Part shown: piece by piece, positions 8,687 to 16,692 of the stretch | Numbering within the stretch: position 1 is the stretch's first letter | How the letters are laid out: every line of letters begins with the position of its first letter | Assembly (NCBI GenBank): GCA_963822575.1 | Contig: CAWGHZ010000003.1 | Span: 62,001-126,000, forward strand | DNA: 64,000 nt | Reading direction: 5' to 3' | DNA from: CAWGHZ01 sp963822575 | GTDB taxonomy: Bacteria > Pseudomonadota > Alphaproteobacteria > MPNO01 > DASWLB01 | The notes under the pieces: generated by a model | Databases searched by the model: none | Seen by the model: the letters and a program-made list of their open reading frames with translations, nothing else | What the model was told of the DNA's origin: nothing | Position numbers and translations under genes: made by a program

Positions 8687-10138
8687 GTGTCCTTCTTCGG
8701 CGATATCGTCCGGTCGGTCGGCGCCGTGCCCGAGGACGAGCGGGGGCCGTGGCCCTACGTCCTGGGCGTGCTGTCGGTCGGGCTGACCAGCGGGATCGTC
8801 GTCGCGATCGGCCCGGCGCTGACCGTCGCCGACGCCTCGATGCTGCACCTCCTGCCGATCCTCCTCTCGGCCGTCCGGTTCGGCATGGTGCCGTCGATCG
8901 CCACCTCGGTGGTCGCGGCGTTCTCGTGCAACTTCTTCTTCTCGCGGCCCTATTTCGGGCTGGGATTCGCCGACGTCCACGATCTCCTGACGCTCGTGGT
9001 GTTCGTCGTCACGGCGGTGACGCTCTCCTACTGGACCGGCAAGGCGCACCGCCATGCCGAGGTGCTGCGCCGCCAGGCCGACGCGGCCGAGCGGCGCGAG
9101 CGCGAGACCGAGCTGCTCTACCGCATCTCGGCGCGCGTCACCGGGCTTTCCGGCGCCGCCGACATCGCGCGCGCGGCGTCGGCCGAGCTGGGGCCCGCGC
9201 GGGCACTGACCCTGACCCTTGCGGGAGAGGCGCCGCCGCCGGCACCCGATGCACGGCGCCGCACCCTGCCGGTCGTTGTCGAGGGAGCCGAATTCGGCAC
9301 GCTCGGCCTCGTCCCCGACCCGGCTTGGACCGGGACCACGCCCGAGGCCATCGCCGACGAGATCGCCCGCGCCATCGAGCGCGCGCGCCACGTCGAGGCG
9401 CGCGAGCGGGCCCGCGCGCTCGACCGGGCGGCGAAGCTGCACGCGGCGCTGCTGTCCTCGGTGTCGCACGATTTCCGCACGCCGCTGACCACGATCATCG
9501 GCGCGGCCTCCAGCCTGCGCGACGAGATGGCGAGCTTCACCCCCGCCGCGCGCGACGAGATGCTGCGCACCATCCAGGAATCGGGCGAGCGGCTGTTCCG
9601 CTACGTGGTGAACCTGTTGAGCGTGAGCCGGCTCGACGCGGGGGCGCTGGCGCTCAACCGCGACTGGCTTGACCTCGGCGACCTGGTCGGCACCGCGCTC
9701 GGCCATCTGACGCCCGGGACGGCGCGCGCCCGCGTCGCGCTCGACATCGCGCCCGGCCTGCCGCTGGTCCGCGTCGACGACGTGCTGATCGAGCAGGTCG
9801 TGCTCAACCTTCTCGACAACGCGGCGAAGTATTCGCCGCCGGAGACGCCGATCCGCCTTGCCGTGCGGGAGGAGGGCGACCGCGTGATCCTTGCGGTGTC
9901 CAACGCGACGCGCGGCCCGCCGCCCGATGCGGCGCGGCTGTTCGAGCGGTTCTACCGCCCCGATGTGCGGCCGGGCACCGAGGGCACCGGCCTCGGGCTT
10001 TCGATCTGCAAGGGGTTGGTCGAGGCGAACGGCGGAACCATCGCGGCGCGCCCCGCCCCGGGCGCGATCGCCTTCGAGGTATCCTTCCCGGTGAGCGCGG
10101 CGGCGCGCCGGCTTGCCGCGGAGCTGGCCGATGACTGA
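8687..10138 (+). CDS. Sensor histidine kinase, KdpD C-terminal type (DUF4118)
   Basis: A 483-residue membrane kinase from GTG 8687, placed just behind a GGGATGG sequence; a TTG at 8648 is an in-frame alternative. Residues about 20-115 form the KdpD-type four-helix membrane domain (SAVRFGMVPSIATSVVAAF, FFFSRPYFGLGFADVHDLL). A coiled region and a weak GAF-like segment follow. Then come the phospho-acceptor box SVSHDFRTPLT, the N box LLDNAAKYSPP and the G box GTGLGLSICKGL. The N-terminal Usp/KdpD osmosensing half of true KdpD is absent. It is coupled to the following response regulator. No kdpFABC genes are nearby, so the target may lie elsewhere. Confidence 0.88.
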   Translation: MSFFGDIVRSVGAVPEDERGPWPYVLGVLSVGLTSGIVVAIGPALTVADASMLHLLPILLSAVRFGMVPSIATSVVAAFSCNFFFSRPYFGLGFADVHDLLTLVVFVVTAVTLSYWTGKAHRHAEVLRRQADAAERRERETELLYRISARVTGLSGAADIARAASAELGPARALTLTLAGEAPPPAPDARRRTLPVVVEGAEFGTLGLVPDPAWTGTTPEAIADEIARAIERARHVEARERARALDRAAKLHAALLSSVSHDFRTPLTTIIGAASSLRDEMASFTPAARDEMLRTIQESGERLFRYVVNLLSVSRLDAGALALNRDWLDLGDLVGTALGHLTPGTARARVALDIAPGLPLVRVDDVLIEQVVLNLLDNAAKYSPPETPIRLAVREEGDRVILAVSNATRGPPPDAARLFERFYRPDVRPGTEGTGLGLSICKGLVEANGGTIAARPAPGAIAFEVSFPVSAAARRLAAELADD

Positions 10139-10832
10139 AACGCTCGGCCGCATCCTGGTGGTCGAGGACGACCCGCAGCTCCGCCGCTTCCTGTGCACCA
10201 GTCTCGGCGCGCACGGCTATCAGGGCGTCGAGGCCGAGGGCGGGCGCCAGGCGCTCGGGCTCATCACCACCGAGAAGCTCGACGCGGTGCTGCTCGATCT
10301 CGGCCTGCCGGACCTCGACGGCACCGAGGTGGTGGCCCAGGTCCGGCAATGGTCGCAGATCCCGATCATCGTGGTATCGAGCCGCACCGACGAGCGGGAC
10401 AAGATTGCCGCGCTCGACCAGGGCGCCGACGACTACGTCACCAAGCCGTTCTCGATGGCCGAGCTCCTGGCCCGGCTGCGCGCCGCGCTGCGCCACGGGC
10501 TGCGCCGCGAAGGCGTCGAGCCGGTGTGGCGGTCCGGCCCCGTCGAGGTCGACCTTGCCCGGCGCGAGGTGCGCAAGGCGGGCGAGCCCGTGCGCCTGTC
10601 TCGAAAGGAGTACGAGCTCTTGCGCTACTTCGTGCTGCACGCCGACCGGCTGGTCACGCACGAGACGGTGCTCGCCGCGGTGTGGGGCCCGGCCCAGGCG
10701 CGCGAGACGCAGTATCTGCGCGTCTTCGTCGGACGGCTGCGCCAGAAGATCGAGCCCGACCCGGCGCGCCCGGCCCTCCTCGTCACCGAGCCGGGGGTCG
10801 GGTATCGCCTCCGCACCATCGGACGGGGGTAA
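10131..10832 (+). CDS. Response regulator, OmpR/KdpE family
   Basis: A 233-residue regulator that overlaps the end of the kinase gene by eight bases. The receiver domain carries the acidic pocket ED at 12-14, phospho-acceptor Asp56 in LLDLGLPDLDG, and Lys105 in YVTKPF. The C-terminal winged helix (SRKEYELLRYFVLHADRLV, RVFVGRLRQKIEPDP, TEPGVGYRL) is the OmpR/PhoB type and closest in wording to KdpE. It presumably acts with the kinase encoded just before it. The regulated genes are not identifiable here. kdpE is a possible name, but without kdpFABC it is not assigned. Confidence 0.92.
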   Translation: MTETLGRILVVEDDPQLRRFLCTSLGAHGYQGVEAEGGRQALGLITTEKLDAVLLDLGLPDLDGTEVVAQVRQWSQIPIIVVSSRTDERDKIAALDQGADDYVTKPFSMAELLARLRAALRHGLRREGVEPVWRSGPVEVDLARREVRKAGEPVRLSRKEYELLRYFVLHADRLVTHETVLAAVWGPAQARETQYLRVFVGRLRQKIEPDPARPALLVTEPGVGYRLRTIGRG

Positions 10833-10895
10833 GGCGGAACTTTCCGCCCGAGGCACCGTTCCCCGGATTGGCCTGCGTTGCCAAGGAACGAGCCG

Positions 10896-11018
10896 ATGGT
10901 CCGTCCACCCTTCCGTGCCGGCGCGCCGCTCACCGCGCCGGCCCGCCGGCACATGGACAGCGAGCGCAGGCGGATGCACGCGGCGCGCGCCATGGCCAGC
11001 GTTGAGACCCGCGGCTGA
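10896..11018 (+). CDS. Possible small basic protein (40 residues)
   Basis: Short open frame between the regulator and the protease gene, with AAGGA nine bases upstream of its ATG. It encodes an Arg/Ala-rich peptide (MVRPPFRAGAPLTAPARRHM...). No homology is recognised and the sequence could be fortuitous in such GC-rich DNA. The rest of the 200-bp gap shows nothing else. Confidence 0.25.
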   Translation: MVRPPFRAGAPLTAPARRHMDSERRRMHAARAMASVETRG

Positions 11019-11032
11019 CGGGCGCCGCGCCC

Positions 11033-11806
11033 GTGCGCCCTGGCCTCGCCTTCGCCCTCGCCCTCGCCGCCGTTCTTCTCGGCCCTCTCCCCGCCCCCGC
11101 GGCGCGCCTCGCCGAAATCATCGCCCGGCTGAAGCCCTCGATCGTCGCCGTCGGCACGCACGAGCCGCTGCGCCGCCCGCCCGACCGGTTCCTCGGCACC
11201 GGCTTCGCCGTCGGCGACGGCAGCGTGATCGCCACCGCCAACCACGTCCTGCCGCTTTCGCTCGACACGGAGAAGCACGAGTACCTGTGCGTGTTCATCG
11301 GCACGGGCAGCGAGGCGATGGTCGTGCGGGTTGTCCAGGTGCGCACCGACCCGTTCCACAATTCGGCGCTGCTCAAGCTCGCACACGGGCGCCTCGAGCC
11401 GCTCGTCCTCGGCGACGACGTCCGCGTGCGCGAGGGCGATGCGATCGCCATCACCGGCTATCCGATCGGCGCGGTGCTGGGGCTCTATCCGGTCACCCAC
11501 CGCGGCATCGTGTCGGCGCGCACCCCCATCGCCATCCCGCAAGTCGCGCAGAAGACGCTCGGGCCGCGGATGATCCGCGAGCTGCGCCATCCCTACGAGG
11601 TGTTCCAGCTCGACGCGACCGCCTATCCCGGCAACAGCGGAAGCCCGCTCTACGAACGCGCGACCGGGCGGGTCATCGGCATCGTCAGCGACGTATTCGT
11701 CAAGCAGAGCAAGGAACAGCTCCTGTCGCAGCCGAGCGGCATCACCTTCGCCATCCCGATCCGCTACGTCCGCGCGCTGCTCGCTGCCCCGCCCGGCGCG
11801 GGGTAG
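11033..11806 (+). CDS. Secreted trypsin-like serine protease (S1, HtrA-like, no PDZ)
   Basis: A 257-residue protein from GTG 11033 with a signal peptide (LAFALALAAVLLGPLPAPAAR), so likely periplasmic. The protease fold is seen as LGTGFAVGDGSVIATANHVLP (His) and AYPGNSGSPLYE (Ser). The position where the family has its catalytic Asp (normally DLALLK) reads HNSALLKL, so the triad may be incomplete. There is no PDZ domain. It lies downstream of the two-component pair but 200 bp away. It may be a protease with an alternative acid residue or a catalytically weak regulator. Confidence 0.82.
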   Translation: MRPGLAFALALAAVLLGPLPAPAARLAEIIARLKPSIVAVGTHEPLRRPPDRFLGTGFAVGDGSVIATANHVLPLSLDTEKHEYLCVFIGTGSEAMVVRVVQVRTDPFHNSALLKLAHGRLEPLVLGDDVRVREGDAIAITGYPIGAVLGLYPVTHRGIVSARTPIAIPQVAQKTLGPRMIRELRHPYEVFQLDATAYPGNSGSPLYERATGRVIGIVSDVFVKQSKEQLLSQPSGITFAIPIRYVRALLAAPPGAG

Positions 11807-11819
11807 GCCGCGCCCCTTC

Positions 11820-12566
11820 CTACCGCGCCCCCTGGGCCGGCCCGCCCTGGATCTGGGTCTTGCCGTAGAGGATCTCCCAGCTCTTGTCGTTGTGGTAGGG
11901 CCGGCCCGGCACGCGGCGATGCTCCTTCAGCACCTCCATGCCGCGCTGCACCCCCGGCCGCGCGCGCACCTGGTCGATCCAGCGCTTGACGTTGGGGTAG
12001 TCGGCGATCTCGATCCCCTCGTTCGGCGGGTTCTGCACCCACGGCCAGGTGGCGATGTCGGCGATGGTGTACGCGGCGCCGGCGAGGTAGGTGGCATTGG
12101 CGAGGTGGCGGTCCATCACCCCGAACAGGCGGTTCGTCTCGTTGACGAAGCGGTCGATGCCGTACTGCACCTGCTCGATCGGCACGCGCTGCGGCGCGTA
12201 GTTCTTGAAGTGGTGCACCTGGCCGAGCATCGGCCCGATATGGGCGAGCTGGAAGGCGAGCCACTGCATTACGTCGAAATGGCCGCGCGGGTCGGCATCG
12301 GCCTTGGGCAGGAACTTGCCGGTCTTCCAGGCGAGGTAGCAGAGCATCGCGCCGGTCTCCGCCATCGCGTAGTCGCCGCCGCCCGGCCCGTCATGGTCGA
12401 CCATAGCGGGGATCTTGTTGTTGGGGCTGATCTTGAGGAACTCGGGCTTGAACTGGTCGCCCTCGCCGATGTTGATCGGATGCACCTTGTACTCGAGGCC
12501 GCACTCCTCGAGCATAATGTGGATCTTGTGCCCGTTCGGCGTGGGCCAGGAATAAAGGTCGATCAT
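11820..12566 (-). CDS. yfcG: GSH-dependent disulfide-bond oxidoreductase, YfcG/YghU-type GST
   Basis: A 248-residue glutathione transferase of the nu class. The N-terminal MIDLYSWPTPNGHKIHIMLEE motif and NPNNKIPA-like segment (SPNNKIPAMVDHDGPGGG) are diagnostic. The C-terminal helical domain has GPMLGQVHHFKNYAP and IADIATWPWV. Known members reduce disulfides such as 2-hydroxyethyl disulfide using two glutathione molecules. The ATG at 12566 was preferred over the upstream in-frame ATG at 12638 because homologues begin with MIDLY. Transcribed convergently with the protease gene and divergently from the DHA2 transporter. Confidence 0.88.
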   Translation of the reverse strand: MIDLYSWPTPNGHKIHIMLEECGLEYKVHPINIGEGDQFKPEFLKISPNNKIPAMVDHDGPGGGDYAMAETGAMLCYLAWKTGKFLPKADADPRGHFDVMQWLAFQLAHIGPMLGQVHHFKNYAPQRVPIEQVQYGIDRFVNETNRLFGVMDRHLANATYLAGAAYTIADIATWPWVQNPPNEGIEIADYPNVKRWIDQVRARPGVQRGMEVLKEHRRVPGRPYHNDKSWEILYGKTQIQGGPAQGAR

Positions 12567-12719
12567 CGCGTGCTCCCCGCATGGTTCGCGCCCTCGGCGC
12601 ATGGCGTGTAAGCTCGGGACTCTCCCGGCGAACGGCAAACGCCCGGACGGGCCCGCCCGCCCCTTCCAATCCCGGTCGCAAATGCGGCATCATGGCGCAG
12701 GGAAGGGAGCGGTGAATCC

Positions 12720-14174
12720 ATGAGCGACGAGGCGACCCACGCGCCGGCCGACAAGGCGAGCTGGGGCGAACTGTTCCGCGGCGAGCAGGCCATCTACCTG
12801 GCGCTGGTCGTGCTCGGCGTCGTGATGTTTTCGCTGCAGATACTGATCGTCGTCACCATCATGCCGACGGTGGTGGAGGAGATCGGCGGCGGCGCCTGGT
12901 ACGTCTGGGCGGCGATGCTCTACCAGGTCGGCACCATCACCGGCGCGGCCTGCGTCGGGCCGGTGTGGCGGGCCATCGGCGCGCGCCAGTCCTTCGTGCT
13001 CGCCTCGGTTGTGTACGGCATCGGCACGCTGGGCTGCGCGCTGGCGCTCGACATGCTGACGCTCGACCTCGCCCGCACCGTGCAGGGGCTCGGCGCCGGG
13101 CTGATCATGGGCGGCACGATGGGCATCGTCGGACGACTGTTCCGGCCGAGCCAGCGCACCCGCGTCCTCGCCATCTACCAGGGCACGTGGACGATCTGCT
13201 CGCTGATCGGGCCGTTCTTCGGCGGCGCCTTCGCCGAGATCGGCTGGTGGCGCGGCTCGTTCTGGACCTCGCTGCCGCTCGCCCTCGTGTTCGGGCTGAT
13301 CGCGTGGTCGCGCGTGCCCACGACCCTGACCCACGGCAGCGGGCGCGAGGGGCAGCGCGCCGGCGTGCCGGGATTGCGCCTCGCACTCCTCGCCGGCGGG
13401 GTGATCGGCGTCGCCGAGGCGGGCCAGCTCCACCAGGGCGCTGCCATCGCGGGCCTCGCCCTCGCCTCGCTCGCCGCCATCTGGGGCGCGTTCCGCGTCG
13501 ATTCCGATGCGGAGAGCCGGCTGTTCCCGTCGCACCCCTTGTCGGTCACGCGCGCGGTCGGGCTCGGCTACTGGATCCTGATCGTCGTCGGCGGCGTGCA
13601 GGCGGCGGTGACCATCTTCCTGCCGCTCACGCTGCAGATCGTGCACGACGTGACTCCGCTTCTGGTCGGTGTCGCCAACCTGATCGTCTCCACCGCGTGG
13701 ACGATCTCGACCTTCATGGTGTCGGGCTGGTCGGGGAGCCGCGAGCGCTTCGCCCTGCAGTCCGGGCCGGTGTTCATCCTGCTTTCGGTCGCCATGTTCG
13801 CGACGACGGCGCACGGCGCGACGCTCGCCGTCCTGTTCGCCGCGACCTTCGTGCTCGGCTGGGGCATCGGCATCCACAACGTCCATCTCGGCGCGCGGGT
13901 GATGGGCGCGGCCGAGAAGGGCGAGGAGGCGGTGACGGCCTCGTCCCTCTCGATGGTGCGCTCGCTTGGCGGTGCGATCGGCACGGCGATGGCCGGCATG
14001 GTGGCGAACGTCGCCGGGCTCGGCGCCCATATCGACACCGCGACCGTGACGCGCGCGGTGGACGCGGTCTACCTGTTCGCGCTGATCCCGGTCGCCTTTT
14101 CCGTTCTGTTCATCGTGCGGCTCACCCGCCTGGTCGTGCCGCGCACCGCACCGGTCATCGCCGCGGGGGAATAG
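12720..14174 (+). CDS. MFS transporter, DHA2 (EmrB/QacA-like) family
   Basis: A 484-residue inner-membrane protein with about 14 hydrophobic helices, the DHA2 number. Helix 1 carries the TIMPTVVEEIGG motif typical of drug:H+ antiporters. The GWWRGSFW turn and GPFFGGAFAEIG motif C-like glycine pattern are present. Substrate unknown. It is clearly paralogous to the transporter at 31751-33187, sharing ILIVVTIMPTVV-type helix 1, TRVLAI and IGWWRGSFW. It is divergent from yfcG, with 153 bp between them. Confidence 0.88.
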   Translation: MSDEATHAPADKASWGELFRGEQAIYLALVVLGVVMFSLQILIVVTIMPTVVEEIGGGAWYVWAAMLYQVGTITGAACVGPVWRAIGARQSFVLASVVYGIGTLGCALALDMLTLDLARTVQGLGAGLIMGGTMGIVGRLFRPSQRTRVLAIYQGTWTICSLIGPFFGGAFAEIGWWRGSFWTSLPLALVFGLIAWSRVPTTLTHGSGREGQRAGVPGLRLALLAGGVIGVAEAGQLHQGAAIAGLALASLAAIWGAFRVDSDAESRLFPSHPLSVTRAVGLGYWILIVVGGVQAAVTIFLPLTLQIVHDVTPLLVGVANLIVSTAWTISTFMVSGWSGSRERFALQSGPVFILLSVAMFATTAHGATLAVLFAATFVLGWGIGIHNVHLGARVMGAAEKGEEAVTASSLSMVRSLGGAIGTAMAGMVANVAGLGAHIDTATVTRAVDAVYLFALIPVAFSVLFIVRLTRLVVPRTAPVIAAGE

Positions 14175-14243
14175 AACGGGGGCGGGCGGCGGTATATTCG
14201 CGCGGGCCTGCACAGTGCAGCCGCGAACCAACGGGGAACTCTC

Positions 14244-14669
14244 ATGGCGACCTACATCGGCGAATGCTTCTGCGGCGCGGTCAGGATCGAAGCTTCGGGC
14301 GAGCCCGAAGGCATGGGCTACTGCCATTGCCGCTCGTGCCGGTCGTGGTCGGGCGGGCCGGTGAACGCCTTCACCCTGTGGAAGCCCGAGGCGGTCAAGG
14401 TCACCGCGGGCGCCGAGCACGTGGCGACCTTCCAGAAGACGCCCGTCAGCGAGCGCCAGTATTGCCGGAAGTGCGGCGGCCACCTGATGACCAACCACCC
14501 GCCGCTCGGGCTCGTCGACGTGTTCGCGGCCACCCTGCCGACGCTCAAGTTCCAGCCGGGCGTGCACGTCAACTATGCCGAGACGGTCCTGCCGATGAAG
14601 GACGGTCTGCCCAAGCTCAAGGACTTCCCCAAGGAGTTCGGCGGCTCGGGCGAGATTGTGCCGGAGTGA
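14244..14669 (+). CDS. GFA / CENP-V domain protein
   Basis: A 141-residue zinc protein of the glutathione-dependent formaldehyde-activating (Gfa) family. The three cysteine motifs are intact: CFCGAV near residue 8, YCHCRSCR near residue 29 and YCRKCGG near residue 74. ATG 14244 follows ACGGGGA. Characterised Gfa speeds S-hydroxymethylglutathione formation, but most family members, like this one, have no proven substrate. It stands alone between the DHA2 transporter and a palindromic repeat. Confidence 0.88.
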   Translation: MATYIGECFCGAVRIEASGEPEGMGYCHCRSCRSWSGGPVNAFTLWKPEAVKVTAGAEHVATFQKTPVSERQYCRKCGGHLMTNHPPLGLVDVFAATLPTLKFQPGVHVNYAETVLPMKDGLPKLKDFPKEFGGSGEIVPE

Positions 14670-14691
14670 TACCAACGATATTAAGCTCTGA

Positions 14692-14806
14692 CCGTTCGTC
14701 CTGAGTAGCGTTCGCGTCGCGAACGCGTGTCGAAGGACGAGGCCGAGAGCTCGTGCCGCCGTCGCCCTTCGATACGGCCGCTGCGCGGCCTACTCGGGCG
14801 AACGGA
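14692..14806. repeat. Intergenic double-hairpin palindromic repeat, copy 3
   Basis: Starts CCGTTCGTCCTGAGTAG, with a TTCGCG/CGCGAA inner stem, then TGTCGAAGGACGA. After a short spacer a second hairpin runs from TCGCCCTTCGATACGGCC to GGCCTACTCGGGCGAACGG. It lies between the GFA gene and the TPR gene, which converge here, and may serve as a two-way terminator. Confidence 0.8.
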
Positions 14807-14874
14807 CTTTCTATCACGTCAGTTCCGCCGCCGGCCCATTCGGTGACCGGACGGCGTCGGCGAGCACCTCCCCG

Positions 14875-16692
14875 CTACTTCAGCGCCTGGAGGAGGCGGC
14901 GGGCGTCGCCGGCCTCGCGGAAGTCGGTGGTAAGCTTGAGGACACGCTCGAGGCTGGTGCGCGCCGCCGCCTTGTCGCCCACCGCCGCCTGCACCACGGC
15001 GAGGTGGTAGCCGACCGACGGGTCCTTCGTCGCCGCCTGCGACGCCGGCGCGAGGATCGCGAGCGCCTCCTGGTCGCGGCCGGCGAGGTGCAGCAGCCAG
15101 CCATGCGTGTCGGCGACGTTGGGGCTTTTCGGCGCGAGCCTCGCCGCCTTCTCCGCCATGGCGAGCCCGTCGTCCACCTGGCCGCGCGCGCCCAGAAGCA
15201 GCGCCAGATTGTTGAGCATTGGCACGGCGTTCGGCGCCTTGGAGAGCACCTTGCGGTAGAGGTTCGCCGCGCGCTCGTCGTAGCCCGACCGGTCGAGCAT
15301 CATGGCGAGCTTCGCCACCGCGCCAAGATCGTCCGGCTCGTCCTCGACCACCTTCTCCTGCGCCGCGATTGCCGCGTCGGCGTGGCCGAGCCGCTCCTCG
15401 GCGACGGCGTAGGCCCGCTCGAGGTCCACGTTGCCGGGCGCGATCAGGAGTCCCTTGGCGAGCGTCCGCGCCGCCAGCGGGTAATTGCGGACGAAACCGT
15501 AATACGCGCCGAGCTTGAGGTACGACCGGCCGTCGTTGGGGAAGCGCTCCACCATGGTCTTGAAGGTCGCCTCGGCCTCGGAAACATTGCCGGAAAGCTG
15601 GTAGGCGGTGCCGAGCGCATCGAACACGTCGGGGCCCGCCTTGGGCGAGACCGAGACCGCGCGGTAGGCTTCGATCGCCTGGGCACGGTCGCCCTTCTGC
15701 ATCAGCACGTCACCGAGCAGCTTCTTCGGCGCGACGGCGTCCGGGTCGAGCGCCGTTGCGCGCTTGAGCTCGGCGACGGCGTCGTCGTAGCGCTTGATGC
15801 GGGCGTCGGCCTGGGCCAGCGCGACGTGCGCCGCCGACGATCCCGGCTGGCGCACCACCGCCAGCGCGAATTCGCGCCGCGCCTTGTCCGGGTCGCCGAT
15901 GATGTCGTAGGCGAGGCCGCGGGCCAGATTGGCGCGGTCGCTGCCGGGGTCGAGCTGGGCGATGCGGTTGAACCGCGCCTGCGCGTCGCCGTCGCGCCCG
16001 AGCCCGAGATAGGTGGTGCCGAGCACGAACTCGCCGAACGCGTCGTCCGAGCTCGGCGGCAGGACGGGCGCAAGCAGCCGGAGCGCCTCGTCGAAGCGGC
16101 GGGCGCGGTTGTAGAGCTGAGCGAGATTGTCCATCACGTCGACGTGCTGGTGGGCGAGGCCGGAGATGCCCTTCTCGTATTCCGCCATCGCGCGCTTGGG
16201 CTGGCCCTCGGCCTCGTAGATCAGCCCGAGCCGCTGGTGGGCGCGCCGCGCCTCGGGCCACATGGCGACCGCCTGCAGGTAGGCGCGCTTCGCCTCGTCG
16301 CGCTGGCCCTGGGCGGCCAGGATGTCGCCGATGCGCGTCTGCGCGGTCCACTGGTCCGGCTTGATCGCGACCGCCCGGCGCAGCGGCTCGAGCGCCGCGT
16401 CGAGCTTGCCCGACAGCGCCAGCGCCGCGCCGTAGAGATCGAGCCCCTCGGGGTCGTCGGGATGGATCTTGATGTAGGCGCGCGCCGCCGCGACCGCCTT
16501 GTCGAACGCGTGCGCCTCGATCAGGTCCCGCACCCGGCCGAGGGGGGTCTGCGGCGGGCCGTGGACGGTGAGCCCGAGCGGCAGCTCGTCGCCGAGGGGG
16601 GGCGGCGCTTGCTGCGCGATCGGCGCCGCGCGCGCCCCGCCCGCGACGAGCGCGACGGCGAGAAGCGTTGCGGCGTACGGTGTCGCCCTCAT
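14875..16692 (-). CDS. Secreted tetratricopeptide-repeat protein
   Basis: A 605-residue protein with a signal peptide (MRATPYAATLLAVALVAGGARAA) followed by about a dozen TPR units, for example ALSGKLDAALEPLRRAVAIK, AEGQPKRAMAEYEKGISG and ARGQVDDGLAMAEKAARLAP. Such proteins act as periplasmic or outer-membrane scaffolds. Its ATG overlaps the TGA of the glutamate dehydrogenase gene (ATGA), so the two are translationally coupled, an uncommon partner for gdh. No enzyme domain is seen. Confidence 0.88.
   Translation of the reverse strand: MRATPYAATLLAVALVAGGARAAPIAQQAPPPLGDELPLGLTVHGPPQTPLGRVRDLIEAHAFDKAVAAARAYIKIHPDDPEGLDLYGAALALSGKLDAALEPLRRAVAIKPDQWTAQTRIGDILAAQGQRDEAKRAYLQAVAMWPEARRAHQRLGLIYEAEGQPKRAMAEYEKGISGLAHQHVDVMDNLAQLYNRARRFDEALRLLAPVLPPSSDDAFGEFVLGTTYLGLGRDGDAQARFNRIAQLDPGSDRANLARGLAYDIIGDPDKARREFALAVVRQPGSSAAHVALAQADARIKRYDDAVAELKRATALDPDAVAPKKLLGDVLMQKGDRAQAIEAYRAVSVSPKAGPDVFDALGTAYQLSGNVSEAEATFKTMVERFPNDGRSYLKLGAYYGFVRNYPLAARTLAKGLLIAPGNVDLERAYAVAEERLGHADAAIAAQEKVVEDEPDDLGAVAKLAMMLDRSGYDERAANLYRKVLSKAPNAVPMLNNLALLLGARGQVDDGLAMAEKAARLAPKSPNVADTHGWLLHLAGRDQEALAILAPASQAATKDPSVGYHLAVVQAAVGDKAAARTSLERVLKLTTDFREAGDARRLLQALK

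Noticed and set aside
8680..9672. 330-residue plus-strand frame inside the kinase gene
   Set aside because: Alternative-frame shadow of the histidine kinase, rich in Arg/Ala with no domain.
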